Shown: positions 6,635 to 14,191, numbered from the stretch's first letter. The stretch: 14,191 nt of DNA from JAJPJX01 sp964568355 (GCA_964568355.1 CAZMRK010000400.1:1-14191), one strand, 5' to 3'. Made by a program: numbers and translations. The notes: generated from the sequence alone by a model not told the origin.

Positions 6635-8008
6635 GTGAATCAATCGCAAACGACGTTCACAGAAACTCGCGAGATGGATGCATTGCACATGGATCTGATG
6701 GAACTGGAATCACCGGTTGAACCGGAAAGTCCTGCCAACATCCCGGTTGGCAAGAATGATTCCGTTCGCCTGTATTTGAGGGAGGCGGCGGCCGCGCCCC
6801 TGCTCACCCGCGACGGCGAGGTGGATCTGGCACGCCGCATGGAAGCCGGCAGGCTTCAGGTGCGCAAGGCGCTCAGCCGTTGCAGCCTCGTCCAACGGGC
6901 GATCATCGAATTGTCCGCACAGGCTCGCAGAGGCACGGTACGGCTGGAAAGTTTCCTGGATCTGACCGATACCACCGGCGCAGCCGTGCGCCGGACGATG
7001 AACGAACTGCTGCAGCTCTTCCGGCAGCGAATCGAGCTTCTGGAGGAACGCCAAGCGCATTCTTCCGCCATGGTGCGCCTCAATGCCCGCACCGCGCTCC
7101 TGATTCGCCGCCTTCCGCTTCACACCAGCCTGTGGCAGGAATTCGCCAGCGAACTGCGCCAGGCGGTGGAAGCGCTCAACTATCTTTCCGGATCCAAAGG
7201 CGGCAGCACCGATCCGGCCCTCGCCGGCGAGGCACAGGCGCACCTTTACCGCACCTGGGCACTGGTCCGCCGCGGCGAGCAACTCGCCGAGCATGCCAAG
7301 AAAGCGCTGGTGGAAGCCAACTTGCGCCTGGTCGTCTCCATCGCCAAGAAATATATGGGCAAAGGCCTGGATCTGCTCGACCTCATGCAGGAAGGCAATC
7401 TCGGGCTGATGCATGCCGCCGACAAGTTTGCTTATCGACTCGGCTATCGATTCTCCACCTACGCCACCTGGTGGATTCGCCAGGCGATCAGCCGCGCCAT
7501 CGCCGACCAATCGCGGGTAATCCGCATCCCGATTCACATGAGCGAGCGGATCAACAAGCTGGAGCGCACCATTCGCGACCTGGAGGCCGAGCTTTGCCGC
7601 ACGCCCACGGACGAGGAAATCGGCGTCCGCACCGGTCTCACGATTGAAAAGGTTCGTGGGATGCGCGGGATGCTGCATGGCCCGCTCTCGCTCGAACGGC
7701 CAGTCGGCGGGGACGGCGACCTGCTGCTCGGCGACGTGCTGCCGGATCGCTGGATGGAGATGCCGCTCGATTCCGTTCGAAAAGGCAGGGTGCGCGAAGA
7801 GATTATGGGCATTCTCCAGACCCTGCCTCCCCGGGAAGCCAAGGTCATCTGCATGCGCTTCGGCATCGACGACGATCACGAGCACACGCTCGAAGAGATC
7901 GGCGAGAAGTTCGAAGTTACCCGGGAGCGCATCCGGCAGATCGAAAACCGAGCCCTGCGCAGCCTTCGCGCCCCCTTCCGCGCCCGCAAACTGAGAGCGC
8001 TGATGTAG
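6635..8008 (+). CDS. RpoD/SigA-type sigma-70 family RNA polymerase sigma factor
   Basis: Sigma-70 factor of 457 aa that directs RNA polymerase to promoters. Region 1.2 lies at about 41-73 (NDSVRLYLREAAAAPLLTR). A non-conserved region of roughly 140 residues follows. Region 2 spans about 218-300, with the core-binding segment DLLDLMQEGNLGLMHA and the -10-reading segment FSTYATWWIRQAISRAIAD. Region 3 covers about 300-385, and region 4 about 390-455, with the helix-turn-helix TLEEIGEKFEVTRERIRQIE. There is no region 1.1, so it may be a group-2 paralogue rather than the housekeeping factor; Acidobacteriota often carry several RpoD-like genes. The start is the GTG at 6635, with GGAG seven bases upstream; a TTG at 6599 is in frame but has no such signal. 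It is divergent from the glx/sox operon with 247 bases between them, and no functional link is evident. Confidence 0.93.
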   Translation: MNQSQTTFTETREMDALHMDLMELESPVEPESPANIPVGKNDSVRLYLREAAAAPLLTRDGEVDLARRMEAGRLQVRKALSRCSLVQRAIIELSAQARRGTVRLESFLDLTDTTGAAVRRTMNELLQLFRQRIELLEERQAHSSAMVRLNARTALLIRRLPLHTSLWQEFASELRQAVEALNYLSGSKGGSTDPALAGEAQAHLYRTWALVRRGEQLAEHAKKALVEANLRLVVSIAKKYMGKGLDLLDLMQEGNLGLMHAADKFAYRLGYRFSTYATWWIRQAISRAIADQSRVIRIPIHMSERINKLERTIRDLEAELCRTPTDEEIGVRTGLTIEKVRGMRGMLHGPLSLERPVGGDGDLLLGDVLPDRWMEMPLDSVRKGRVREEIMGILQTLPPREAKVICMRFGIDDDHEHTLEEIGEKFEVTRERIRQIENRALRSLRAPFRARKLRALM

Positions 8009-8385
8009 CAATCCGGGAGTTGGAAACGGGGAGGGCTGCGTTATGACACCGGCCCTTAGGGGCCCGCGCCGTAGCCGGCCCACAAGTGACCGGAGATTTA
8101 CCGGCAGAAGGATCCTCCTTTCTAGCTTCGTAGGGCAAACCGGGGACAGGCATGAATTTCGCAAATGCGGCGAAATTCATGCCTGTCCCCGGTTTGCGGC
8201 GTCGTTTCACGCTAGAAAACAGATCATCGCATCCGTATAGAATTTGGCGGGCCGGCACAATTCGGTGATTCAGTCCCATTTTCGGACACCAAAGTCTGCT
8301 ACCAGGCAACCAGCACTGACGCAAATTCTTCATAGCAAAAGATTTGTCATCGTACGCCGGGTGGCAATCCGCGTGCCGATAACTC
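8009..8385. other. Gene-free stretch with palindromic element
   Basis: I find no convincing coding sequence here. It holds a small GC hairpin after the sigma-factor stop (GGCCC-TTAG-GGGCC, 8051-8064), which has no T-run and is a weak terminator candidate at best, and the long perfect hairpin described separately. Reading frames through it on either strand have no recognisable family. The last ~165 bases before the permease start contain no clear promoter. Confidence 0.6.
8119..8218. repeat. REP/MITE-like palindromic element with outer and inner inverted repeats
   Basis: A perfect 28-bp inverted repeat has arms at 8135-8162 and 8170-8197, separated by the 7-base loop AAATGCG. The arms include GGGGACAGGCATGAATT and its complement. 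An outer 8-bp inverted repeat, TTTCTAGC (8119-8126) and GCTAGAAA (8211-8218), encloses it, and GATC occurs outside both outer arms (8111-8114, 8222-8225). No T-run follows, so a simple intrinsic terminator is unlikely. Perfect pairing over this length suggests a recently inserted or actively maintained mobile palindrome, as with REP sequences mobilised by TnpA-REP (RAYT) transposases. No transposase is present in the window. The hairpin itself is certain; its class is inferred. Confidence 0.8.
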
Positions 8386-10725
8386 ATGACTATGTCCGGC
8401 TTCCTCCAGGATCTTCGCTACGCTCTCCGTCTCTTCGGCCGCAATCCTGGCACGACCGCTGTCGCCGTGCTCTCTCTTGCCCTCGCCATCGGTCCCAATT
8501 CCATGCTTTTTAGCGTGGTGGACCGGATGTTCCTTCGCCCCACCACCATGGAAGGCATCGAGAACGTTTACTTCGTCTAACTCAAGACCGCGCAGGCGGA
8601 CGTCTGGCGCAACCCTACTTATGCCGATCTACCGCAATATCAATCGGCTCTTGACGGCCTTGGCGACTGCATTGCCGCATCGGGTCATGGCGCCGTTCTT
8701 GGTGGAGGCGCCGGCGCTCCCGAGTTGGTCGGCCAGAGCGCGGTTTCCGGCAACTATTTCACGGTTTTTGGGAGCCATGCCGCGCTCGGCCGTACCCTTG
8801 TCGAATCCGATCAGAGCTATGAAGGTGCGCCTCCAGTCTACATCAGCAATTCGCTCTGGCAGCGGCGGTTCTCTTCCGATCCGGACATCGTCGGGAAGAG
8901 CATCATCATCAGTTTCCAGCCATACCGCGTGGTCGGCGTGGCGCCTCCGGATTTTCGCCCGCTGATCCAGAGCCTCATCCCCGGTGATATCTGGACGCCT
9001 CTCACCGCGGAAGATCCACGCTTGCGCGCCAAACTGATCGTAAGCCTCAGTGTTCGCCTCCATCCTGGCGTACAGCGCGAGCAGGTGGAGGCCGCTCTCA
9101 CTTCGGTTGCATCCGTGGCGCCCGGTAATCACGGTGTCGTCGCAGTACTGCGGGCTGCCGCTGATCGCGGCCGCATGATCATGGGCACACTCATCCTGGC
9201 GCTCGTCAGCCTCGTGCTCCTGATCGCCTGCGCCAATGTCGCAGGTGTGCTGCTGGCTCAGGGCGAAGCACGACGCCGGGAGTTCGCCATGCGACTCGCC
9301 CTCGGTGCCGATCGTGCCCGGCTCCTGCGCCAACTCCTGGTCGAAACCCTGCTGCTCTCGTCGATCGCCTCTGCTCTTGGCCTGCTGCTTTCCGAATGGC
9401 TGCTAGGCCTCATTCCCGCTTTGACTCCCTCGCTCCCCGTGCGATTCGACCTGGGCCTCCGCATCGACGGCCGCGTTCTCACATACACCCTACTGCTCTC
9501 ATTCATCACGACCCTTGCCGCCGGCTTGCTGCCCGCCCTCCGCTTCTCGCGCCCCGACCTGATACCCGCGCTCAAAGGGGAACCCGGCGTTCTTTCCCGA
9601 TCCTGGTTCCGCGGCACACTCATCGTCGGCCAGATTGCGTTCGCACAATTCCTGCTCCTCGGTACCGGACTCCTGGTCCGCACCTACCTTCAGATGGAGC
9701 GCGTCCGCCCAGGGTTCGATCCCGACCGCCAGGTTCTCTTCGCGATCGTGATTCCCAATAGCCCCCAGCCCCTCACTGACCATTTCGGTCTGCAGGATCA
9801 ACTACGCGCTCTGCCCGGCGTTCGTCGGGTGACCGTCGTGCAAAATCCTCCCCTCAGCGGCGACGGTGGTGTTCCACGGCAACTCACGATCCCCGGACTC
9901 CCCGATCCTGTCGGAATTCAGGGCAATGGGGCCGGTCCCGAATACCTTACCGCCATCGGTTCCCGGATTCTTCGCGGCCACGACTTCACCGCTTCCGAAC
10001 CCGATTCCTCGGTAATCGTCAATGAGCAGATGGCCCGCCGCTACTGGGGGGATCCCTCTAACGCCCTCGGCCGTTTCTTTCAACTCGACGGCCGCCAACG
10101 CCAGGTGGTCGGCGTCGTCGAAACCGGCAAGTACAACATGCTGATCGAGGATGCCGCGCCATACTTCTACTACTTCACCCGTACCGCCAGTTTTGTCGTC
10201 ATCGAAGCCGCACCCGGACAAACCGCCGCCTCTCTTGCCCCTGCCGTGCGCGAGGCCGTCCACCGCAAAGCGCCCGGCCTGACCGTCCACTCGATCAACA
10301 CACTCCAGCAGCAGATGTCGATCCCACTCTTCGCCTGGCGCGCCGCCTCCGGCCTGTTCGGTGTCTCCGCCCTGCTCGGCATCTTCCTCTCGGCCGTCGG
10401 TCTATATGGTGTGGTCTCCCATTCCGTCACACGCCGCACACACGAAATCGGCGTTCGGATGGCTCTTGGGGCCCGCCCTAGCGACGTCTGGAAGCTCGTC
10501 CTTGGCCATGGCCTCCTCATGGTCGCCGGCGGCGCGGTCGTTGGTACCGCCGTAGCGGTGGCGGCCGCACGGCTAGTAGCACGCGCGCTTTATCATGTCA
10601 GCCCAGCCGATCCCATCGCGATCTGCGGTGCGCTCCTGACCGTCGCTCTCGTGGCATTGCTGGCATTGCAGCTCCCTGCACGCCGTGCCACCCGCGTCGA
10701 CCCCATGACCGTACTGCGAGACTGA
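8386..10725 (+). pseudogene. Orphan MacB/FtsX-type ABC permease (acidobacterial duplicated orphan permease), one in-frame stop
   Basis: Membrane protein of 779 codons in one frame, interrupted by a single TAA at codon 65 (8578-8580). The sequence before it (LQDLRYALRLFGRNPGTTAV, IGPNSMLFSVVDRMFLRP) and after it (WRNPTYADLPQYQSALDGL, VSGNYFTVFGSHAALGRTL) is continuous with the family without gap or frame change. Layout: TM helix 1, periplasmic MacB-PCD-like domain (about 60-250), FtsX domain 1 (about 264-384, with LIACANVAGVLLAQGEARRR), a second periplasmic part, and FtsX domain 2 (about 652-779, with HEIGVRMALGARPSDVWKLV and ending RATRVDPMTVLRD). No ATPase gene is adjacent, as is usual for these orphan permeases. 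A CAA to TAA change is the simplest explanation. An alternative start (8725 or nearby) would give a permease lacking the first TM helix. ATGs at 8386 and 8392 are equally possible starts. Substrate unknown. Confidence 0.82.
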
Positions 10726-10769
10726 AGCGCCGTTACAACTTAGTTTAAGTGCTTGATTATCCCAGTAGA

Positions 10770-11513
10770 CTAAAGGGCGCGCCAACAGAGTTGGGCTCCC
10801 ATGGAGGCCAGCCAGAGCGAGAGGCCGATGCGCAGGGGACGGGACGGCAGGATGGCGGAAAGATTCGCCCCCGCGAACGCTCCTATAAGGCCCCCGGCCA
10901 ACAGCTTGACGAGCATGGCGCTGTCGTTGTGTCCGGCAAATACGTGAAAACCTCCGCCCACCAGTGAAACGACCAAGCCAAAAAACATGTCCGTCCCAAT
11001 GACCTGAGCGGGGGTCAGCGCTGTAAAATTCAGCAACACCAGCGATCCCAGAGCGCCGGCGCCGGCCGAAGAGAAGCCTACTTCCGCTCCAATGCCGGCA
11101 GCGATCCAGGGGAGCCAGTGCGAACGGTCGCGGTTGACGACCTCCTTGTGGTTGCGCGCCGCGCGGAAGAGGTTGTACAACGCCATGCTGACGATGGTCG
11201 AGCCAAGCAGCAGAAACAAAATGTTTTCGTGCTTTCTCGCGTCCAACATCCCGATCAGGAAAAAGCCCGCCAGCACGCCCGGAACTCCGCCCAGGCAGAG
11301 CAACAGGAGCGTCCGGAAATGGACCTGCCGCCGCCGGAGATACAGAGGCATTACCGCCAGTTTGATGACTGAGGCGAATGCCAGAGCCGTGCCGACGCTA
11401 ACCGCTGCAGGCGTGTGGAAAAAGAGGATCAAAATCGGAGCGGTCAGAGATCCGGCGCCCACTCCGGTAAGTCCTACCGCCAGCGCAATGAGAAAGCCGA
11501 TGAGGTATTCCAT
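10770..11513 (-). CDS. TauE/SafE-family (DUF81) membrane exporter
   Basis: Polytopic inner-membrane protein of 247 aa, the usual length for the family, with about eight hydrophobic segments. The N-terminal repeat MEYLIGFLIALAVGLTGVGA contains the glycine-rich GLTGVGAGSLTAP motif; the second half carries the related GAEVGFSSAGAGALGSL motif and GTDMFFGLVVSLVGG. Members are proposed to move sulfite, sulfoacetate or other organosulfur anions; the substrate is not readable here. I chose the ATG at 11513 because the first TM helix starts there and AGAGG lies about eight bases upstream; an ATG 13 codons earlier adds a charged tail. The gene is convergent with the broken permease (44 bases between stops) and divergent from an Rrf2 regulator, so that regulator may control it. 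Confidence 0.88.
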   Translation of the reverse strand: MEYLIGFLIALAVGLTGVGAGSLTAPILILFFHTPAAVSVGTALAFASVIKLAVMPLYLRRRQVHFRTLLLLCLGGVPGVLAGFFLIGMLDARKHENILFLLLGSTIVSMALYNLFRAARNHKEVVNRDRSHWLPWIAAGIGAEVGFSSAGAGALGSLVLLNFTALTPAQVIGTDMFFGLVVSLVGGGFHVFAGHNDSAMLVKLLAGGLIGAFAGANLSAILPSRPLRIGLSLWLASMGAQLCWRAL

Positions 11514-11595
11514 GCGGGACGCCTCTAGTCTATCATGTCGATCGGGTCCCATGTAATGAGGAATCCTTCGACTGTCGGTTTCACCTCTATGCAGA

Positions 11596-11611
11596 TAGCG
11601 CTACTCTAGAG
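11596..11611. promoter_or_regulatory. Two adjacent palindromes, possible operator between exporter and Rrf2 gene
   Basis: TAGCGCTA (11596-11603) and CTCTAGAG (11604-11611) are two perfect 8-bp palindromes lying end to end, 12 bases before the Rrf2 start codon and in the shared divergent promoter region. Rrf2 proteins bind dyads as dimers and often regulate themselves. Short palindromes also arise by chance, so this is a candidate only. Confidence 0.3.
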
Positions 11612-11623
11612 ATAGAACAGCCC

Positions 11624-12097
11624 GTGCGAACCATCTCGAAAAAGACGAAATATGGCCTCCAGGCCCTGGTTGCTCTGAGCCGCCGCTACGGCGAAGGCCC
11701 GGTCCTGATCGCCACGGTGGCCAAAGAGGAAGCCATTCCGATCAAATTTCTGGAGTTGATTCTGCTGGAGTTGCGCAACTCCGGCGTGGTAGAGAGCAAA
11801 AAGGGCCGCCATGGCGGCTATCAACTCAGCCGTCCTCCTTCGGAAATTACCATTGGCTCGGTCATTCGCAAGATGGAAGGTCCGCTGGCCCCCTTACCCT
11901 GCGCCAGCGAGACCGCCTACCGTCCGTGCGAGGAGTGCAGGGACGTGGAACAATGCGGAACGCGCATCGTCATGCGAAAAGTCCGCGATGCGGTAGCCGA
12001 TATTCTGGACAAGACCACGCTCGCCGACGTGCTTCAGCAGGTAGGGGAAGTCAAACGCAGCCAGGATACGGGCGAAGCGCTCATGTTTTACATTTAG
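11624..12097 (+). CDS. Rrf2-family transcriptional regulator with cysteine cluster
   Basis: DNA-binding regulator of 157 aa. The N-terminal winged helix reads KKTKYGLQALVALSRRYGEG, then IPIKFLELILLELRNSGVVES and the wing KGRHGGYQLSRPPSEITIG; the dimerisation helix is VRDAVADILDKTTLADVL. These are standard Rrf2 features. Cys93, 102, 105 and 111 lie in the linker where IscR and NsrR hold Fe-S ligands, but the spacing (x8, x2, x5) differs from IscR as I recall it (x5, x5). A redox, metal or Fe-S sensing role is therefore possible. The start is the GTG at 11624, which gives the usual short N-terminus; no strong ribosome-binding site is visible. It is divergent from the TauE/SafE gene. By analogy with CymR, control of sulfur metabolism is a reasonable guess, not shown by the sequence. 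Confidence 0.9.
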   Translation: MRTISKKTKYGLQALVALSRRYGEGPVLIATVAKEEAIPIKFLELILLELRNSGVVESKKGRHGGYQLSRPPSEITIGSVIRKMEGPLAPLPCASETAYRPCEECRDVEQCGTRIVMRKVRDAVADILDKTTLADVLQQVGEVKRSQDTGEALMFYI

Positions 12098-12120
12098 GGC
12101 TTCGGCGGGGACGATTTCGG

Positions 12121-12150
12121 TTGACAGGGCCGCGGGCGGCAGCCTATAAC
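12121..12150 (+). promoter_or_regulatory. Near-consensus sigma-70 promoter for the APC permease
   Basis: TTGACA (12121-12126) is a perfect -35 box. After 18 bases comes TATAAC (12145-12150), five of six matches to the -10 consensus. Transcription would be expected to start around 12156-12158, on or next to the TTG codon used by the permease, so there is no room for a ribosome-binding site. Confidence 0.6.
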
Positions 12151-12157
12151 AACCACA

Positions 12158-13489
12158 TTGATTCCCACGGCAACTTCTTCCGCCCCCGCGCGCGCACCAG
12201 AACTCCAGCGCGCCCTCAGTCTGTTTGACGCCGCCTGTATAGTCGTCGGCACCACCATTGGCGTGGGGATCTTCCTTGTCCCCGGTTCGATCGCAAGAGC
12301 CCTTCCCTCGGTACCCCTGATTCTGGCCACCTGGGTGGCGACGGGCATCATCTCCTTTTTCGGCGCACTCGGATATGCCGAACTAGGCGCGATGATCCCG
12401 GAATCCGGCGGCCAGTATGTCTATGTGCGGGAGGCCTACGGTCCGCTCACCGCGTTTCTCTGCGGCTGGGTGTCGTTCCTGATTGTGCAATCCGGCTCGA
12501 TCGCCGCGGTCTCGGTGGGATTCGGCATCTATCTTTCGTACCTGCTGCCGCGCGTGCCCGGCGTGGTTTATTGGGCTCCCGTGGCGGTGATTGCCTTGTT
12601 TACCCTGATCAACTACCGTGGGGTCCGCTCCGGCGCACGCACGCAGAACCTGTTCACCGCGCTGAAAGTAGGGGGCTTGCTGACGCTGATTGCCAGCGCC
12701 TTCCTCCACACCGGGGCTCCAGCGGTTTCGGCGCCCATGACCACGCCTCTGACCGTAAACGGGCTGGTGGTGGCCATGCTGGGCTGCTTTGTCGCCTACG
12801 ACGGATGGCAATACGTGGCCTTTGTAGCGGGCGAGATCCGCAATCCCAAGCGCAACATTCCGCTCTCCCTGGCGCTCGGAACCGGCGTTGTTATCCTGTT
12901 CTACCTGCTCGCCAATCTGGCTTATTTCCGGGTCCTGCCCCTGGCGCAGGTAGCGGCGAGCGAGCACGTAGCGGCCACCACGGCGGAACACACGCTGGGG
13001 GCTCTGGGCGCCACGCTGATTGCGCTGACCATCGTCTTCTCGAGCGCCGGAGCCGCCAACGGCGCCATTCTCACCAGCCCGCGCCTATACTTCGCGCAAG
13101 CCCGCGACGGCCTGTTCTTCCATCGCATGGCACAGATCCATCCGCGCTTTGGAGCGCCCTCTTTCGCCATCCTGGTCCAAGGAATTTGGGCCAGCCTTCT
13201 GGCGCTAAGCGGCTCTTACGAAACCATCGTCTCCTACGCGCTGTTTGCGATGTGGCTGTTCCATGGGATGACTGTTTTCGGGGTGATTCTGCTGCGCCGC
13301 CGCGACCCGGACCGCCCGCGCCCCTACCGCATGTGGGGGTACCCTCTCTCGCCGCTGCTCTTTGCCCTCTTTGCCGGATGGCTGGTAGTGAATACCTTCG
13401 TCAGCCGACCGGGCCCCTCCCTCGCCGGTACCGTCATCATCACGGCCGGCATCCCGATCTACTATTTCTGGAAAAAGCGGGCGGCCTGA
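12158..13489 (+). CDS. APC-superfamily amino acid permease
   Basis: Inner-membrane transporter of 443 aa with about twelve hydrophobic segments, the normal size for the amino acid/polyamine/organocation superfamily. TM1 has the substrate-backbone-binding glycine motif GTTIGVGIF (31-39). The TM2 to TM3 region reads GALGYAELGAMIPESGGQYVYVREAYG, a strong family signature. FVAYDGWQYVAFVAGEIRNP in TM6 and the following loop is also typical of LAT-like members. It most likely takes up an amino acid by exchange or proton symport; which one is unknown. The start is uncertain: the frame is open only from 12125, contains no ATG or GTG before TM1, and TTG at 12158 is the only usual initiator. It follows the Rrf2 gene by 60 bases but has its own promoter. 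Confidence 0.9.
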   Translation: MIPTATSSAPARAPELQRALSLFDAACIVVGTTIGVGIFLVPGSIARALPSVPLILATWVATGIISFFGALGYAELGAMIPESGGQYVYVREAYGPLTAFLCGWVSFLIVQSGSIAAVSVGFGIYLSYLLPRVPGVVYWAPVAVIALFTLINYRGVRSGARTQNLFTALKVGGLLTLIASAFLHTGAPAVSAPMTTPLTVNGLVVAMLGCFVAYDGWQYVAFVAGEIRNPKRNIPLSLALGTGVVILFYLLANLAYFRVLPLAQVAASEHVAATTAEHTLGALGATLIALTIVFSSAGAANGAILTSPRLYFAQARDGLFFHRMAQIHPRFGAPSFAILVQGIWASLLALSGSYETIVSYALFAMWLFHGMTVFGVILLRRRDPDRPRPYRMWGYPLSPLLFALFAGWLVVNTFVSRPGPSLAGTVIITAGIPIYYFWKKRAA

Positions 13490-13520
13490 AAATTTGTCTT
13501 TTTCGGGTAACTTCCCGATC

Positions 13521-13556
13521 CTCCGAGTCGCCCTTCGGAGTCTGGTGTTTTCTTTG
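13521..13556 (+). terminator. Candidate intrinsic terminator after the APC permease
   Basis: CTCCGA (13521-13526) pairs with TCGGAG (13535-13540), with a possible G-T closing pair and a 6-base loop, followed by the T-rich stretch TCTGGTGTTTTCTTT. The stem is short and the T-run interrupted. It lies just 20 bases before the next gene's ATG and could also affect translation of that gene. Confidence 0.4.
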
Positions 13557-13559
13557 AAT

Positions 13560-14168
13560 ATGCTTCGTGGTTTGTTGTTTGCCGGCCTTTTCGCCATCTG
13601 GCTGCCACAGGTTTGCCTGGCCGGCGATGATGTCAAGCTGGCGGAAGAGCACCCGGCCCAGCCCGATTTTCGAGTTCGGGCCAATGTTTTCCTCAAGAAA
13701 CTGGTCAGCCCTCAGGCAGTTCTCGAAACGATACCGGGGACCCTGTTCGACCAGGCCCGCAACTTTCCGGAAGACTGGGGACGAGGTCCGGACGGCTTCG
13801 GCAAGCGCTTTGCTTCGCAATACGGCCAGTTTGTGATCAGTGAGCTCATCGTCAGCGGCGTCTCCGCCCTGCACCACGAAGATCCGCGCTATTTTCCCTC
13901 CACGGACAAAGGGGCGTGGAAGCGAGCCAGGCACGCTATCGCCAGTACCTTTGTCTGCCGCAACGTGAGTGGAGGCAACACCGTGGCCCTATCGGTGCCG
14001 GCGGGCGTCTTTGGAGCCTGGGCCATCGCCACGCGCTGGAGCCCGCCGGACGTACAGGGGGGCGGCTCGATCCTGAAGTGGGGCAGCTTCGGAATGCTCA
14101 TGAAAGTCGGCGGCAATGTCCTGCACGAATTCTGGCCGGACGTCAAGCGCAAACTGCACCACAACTAG
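13560..14168 (+). CDS. Exported protein of unknown function
   Basis: Protein of 202 aa. It starts with a clear signal peptide, MLRGLLFAGLFAIWLPQVCL, with likely signal-peptidase-I cleavage after Ala21 (CLA before GDD); there is no lipobox. The mature part has a polar start, then FGKRFASQYGQFVISELIVS, the motif HHEDPRYFPS, RHAIASTFVCRN, a small-residue-rich segment (ALSVPAGVFGAWAIATRW) and a basic end (GNVLHEFWPDVKRKLHHN). It resembles, from memory, a recurrent acidobacterial hypothetical family with the EDPRYF and EFWPD motifs; I do not know a function. The mildly hydrophobic, glycine-rich stretches would suit an envelope-associated protein. I chose ATG 13560 because the signal peptide begins there. 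TTG codons at 13494 and 13554 are in frame alternatives. No good ribosome-binding site precedes any of them. Confidence 0.7.
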   Translation: MLRGLLFAGLFAIWLPQVCLAGDDVKLAEEHPAQPDFRVRANVFLKKLVSPQAVLETIPGTLFDQARNFPEDWGRGPDGFGKRFASQYGQFVISELIVSGVSALHHEDPRYFPSTDKGAWKRARHAIASTFVCRNVSGGNTVALSVPAGVFGAWAIATRWSPPDVQGGGSILKWGSFGMLMKVGGNVLHEFWPDVKRKLHHN

Positions 14169-14191
14169 CGGCCAATCGCGGGGCTGAAGCC

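Noticed and set aside
8051..8064. GC hairpin as terminator of the sigma-factor gene
   Set aside because: Only a 5-bp stem and no T-run follows; kept only as a remark.
6710..8164. 484-codon open frame on the minus strand opposite the sigma factor
   Set aside because: Shadow frame of a well-supported sigma-70 gene; composition and lack of motifs show it is not coding.
8135..8197. CRISPR or attachment-site reading of the palindrome
   Set aside because: There is a single inverted repeat with no direct repeats, spacers, integrase or tRNA end nearby.
7917..8387. 156-codon minus-strand frame through the gene-free stretch
   Set aside because: Its middle is just the translated palindrome, it overlaps the 3' end of the sigma-factor gene, and nothing in it resembles a protein family.
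10726..10769. Bidirectional terminator between the permease and the TauE/SafE gene
   Set aside because: The short AT-rich gap has only imperfect pairing (around CTTAG / CTAAAG) and no convincing stem with T-runs.

Overview
The window reads as a piece of GC-rich chromosome from an Acidobacteriota bacterium, probably near Bryobacterales/Solibacter. The clearest pointer is an orphan MacB/FtsX-type permease of the 'acidobacterial duplicated orphan permease' kind. A secreted protein at the right end that resembles uncharacterised acidobacterial proteins, and the overall codon use, agree with this. The assignment is inferred from gene content; there is no rRNA or tRNA in the window.

Left part (1-6387, minus strand): a tightly packed operon read right to left. 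A class-II glutamine amidotransferase (glxB-like) is followed by a GXGXG-fold subunit (glxC-like), an FMN/Fe-S glutamate-synthase-like subunit (glxD-like), then soxD, soxA and soxG-like subunits of the heterotetrameric sarcosine oxidase / N-methylglutamate dehydrogenase family. The genes overlap or nearly touch, which suggests translational coupling. The first three match the subunits of N-methylglutamate synthase (MgsABC) and the last three match MgdB, MgdC and MgdD of N-methylglutamate dehydrogenase. The likely theme is oxidation of methylamine or another N-methyl compound through an N-methylated amino acid, with the one-carbon unit passed to tetrahydrofolate. The flavin-bearing beta subunit (soxB/mgdA) and gamma-glutamylmethylamide synthetase (gmaS) are not in the window, and soxB is missing from its usual place directly before soxD. 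SoxA carries two complete cysteine sets for [2Fe-2S] clusters. soxG has no ordinary start codon in the expected place and runs off the left edge.

Middle (6388-8385): a 247-base divergent promoter region, then an RpoD/SigA-type sigma factor without region 1.1, then a 377-base gene-free stretch holding a perfect 28-bp hairpin with a 7-base loop, probably a REP/MITE-like element.

Right part (8386-14191): the orphan permease, broken by one in-frame TAA at codon 65; a convergent TauE/SafE-type membrane exporter; a divergent Rrf2-family regulator with four clustered cysteines; an APC-superfamily amino-acid permease with a near-consensus sigma-70 promoter placed so that its mRNA would be almost leaderless; and a short exported protein of unknown function.
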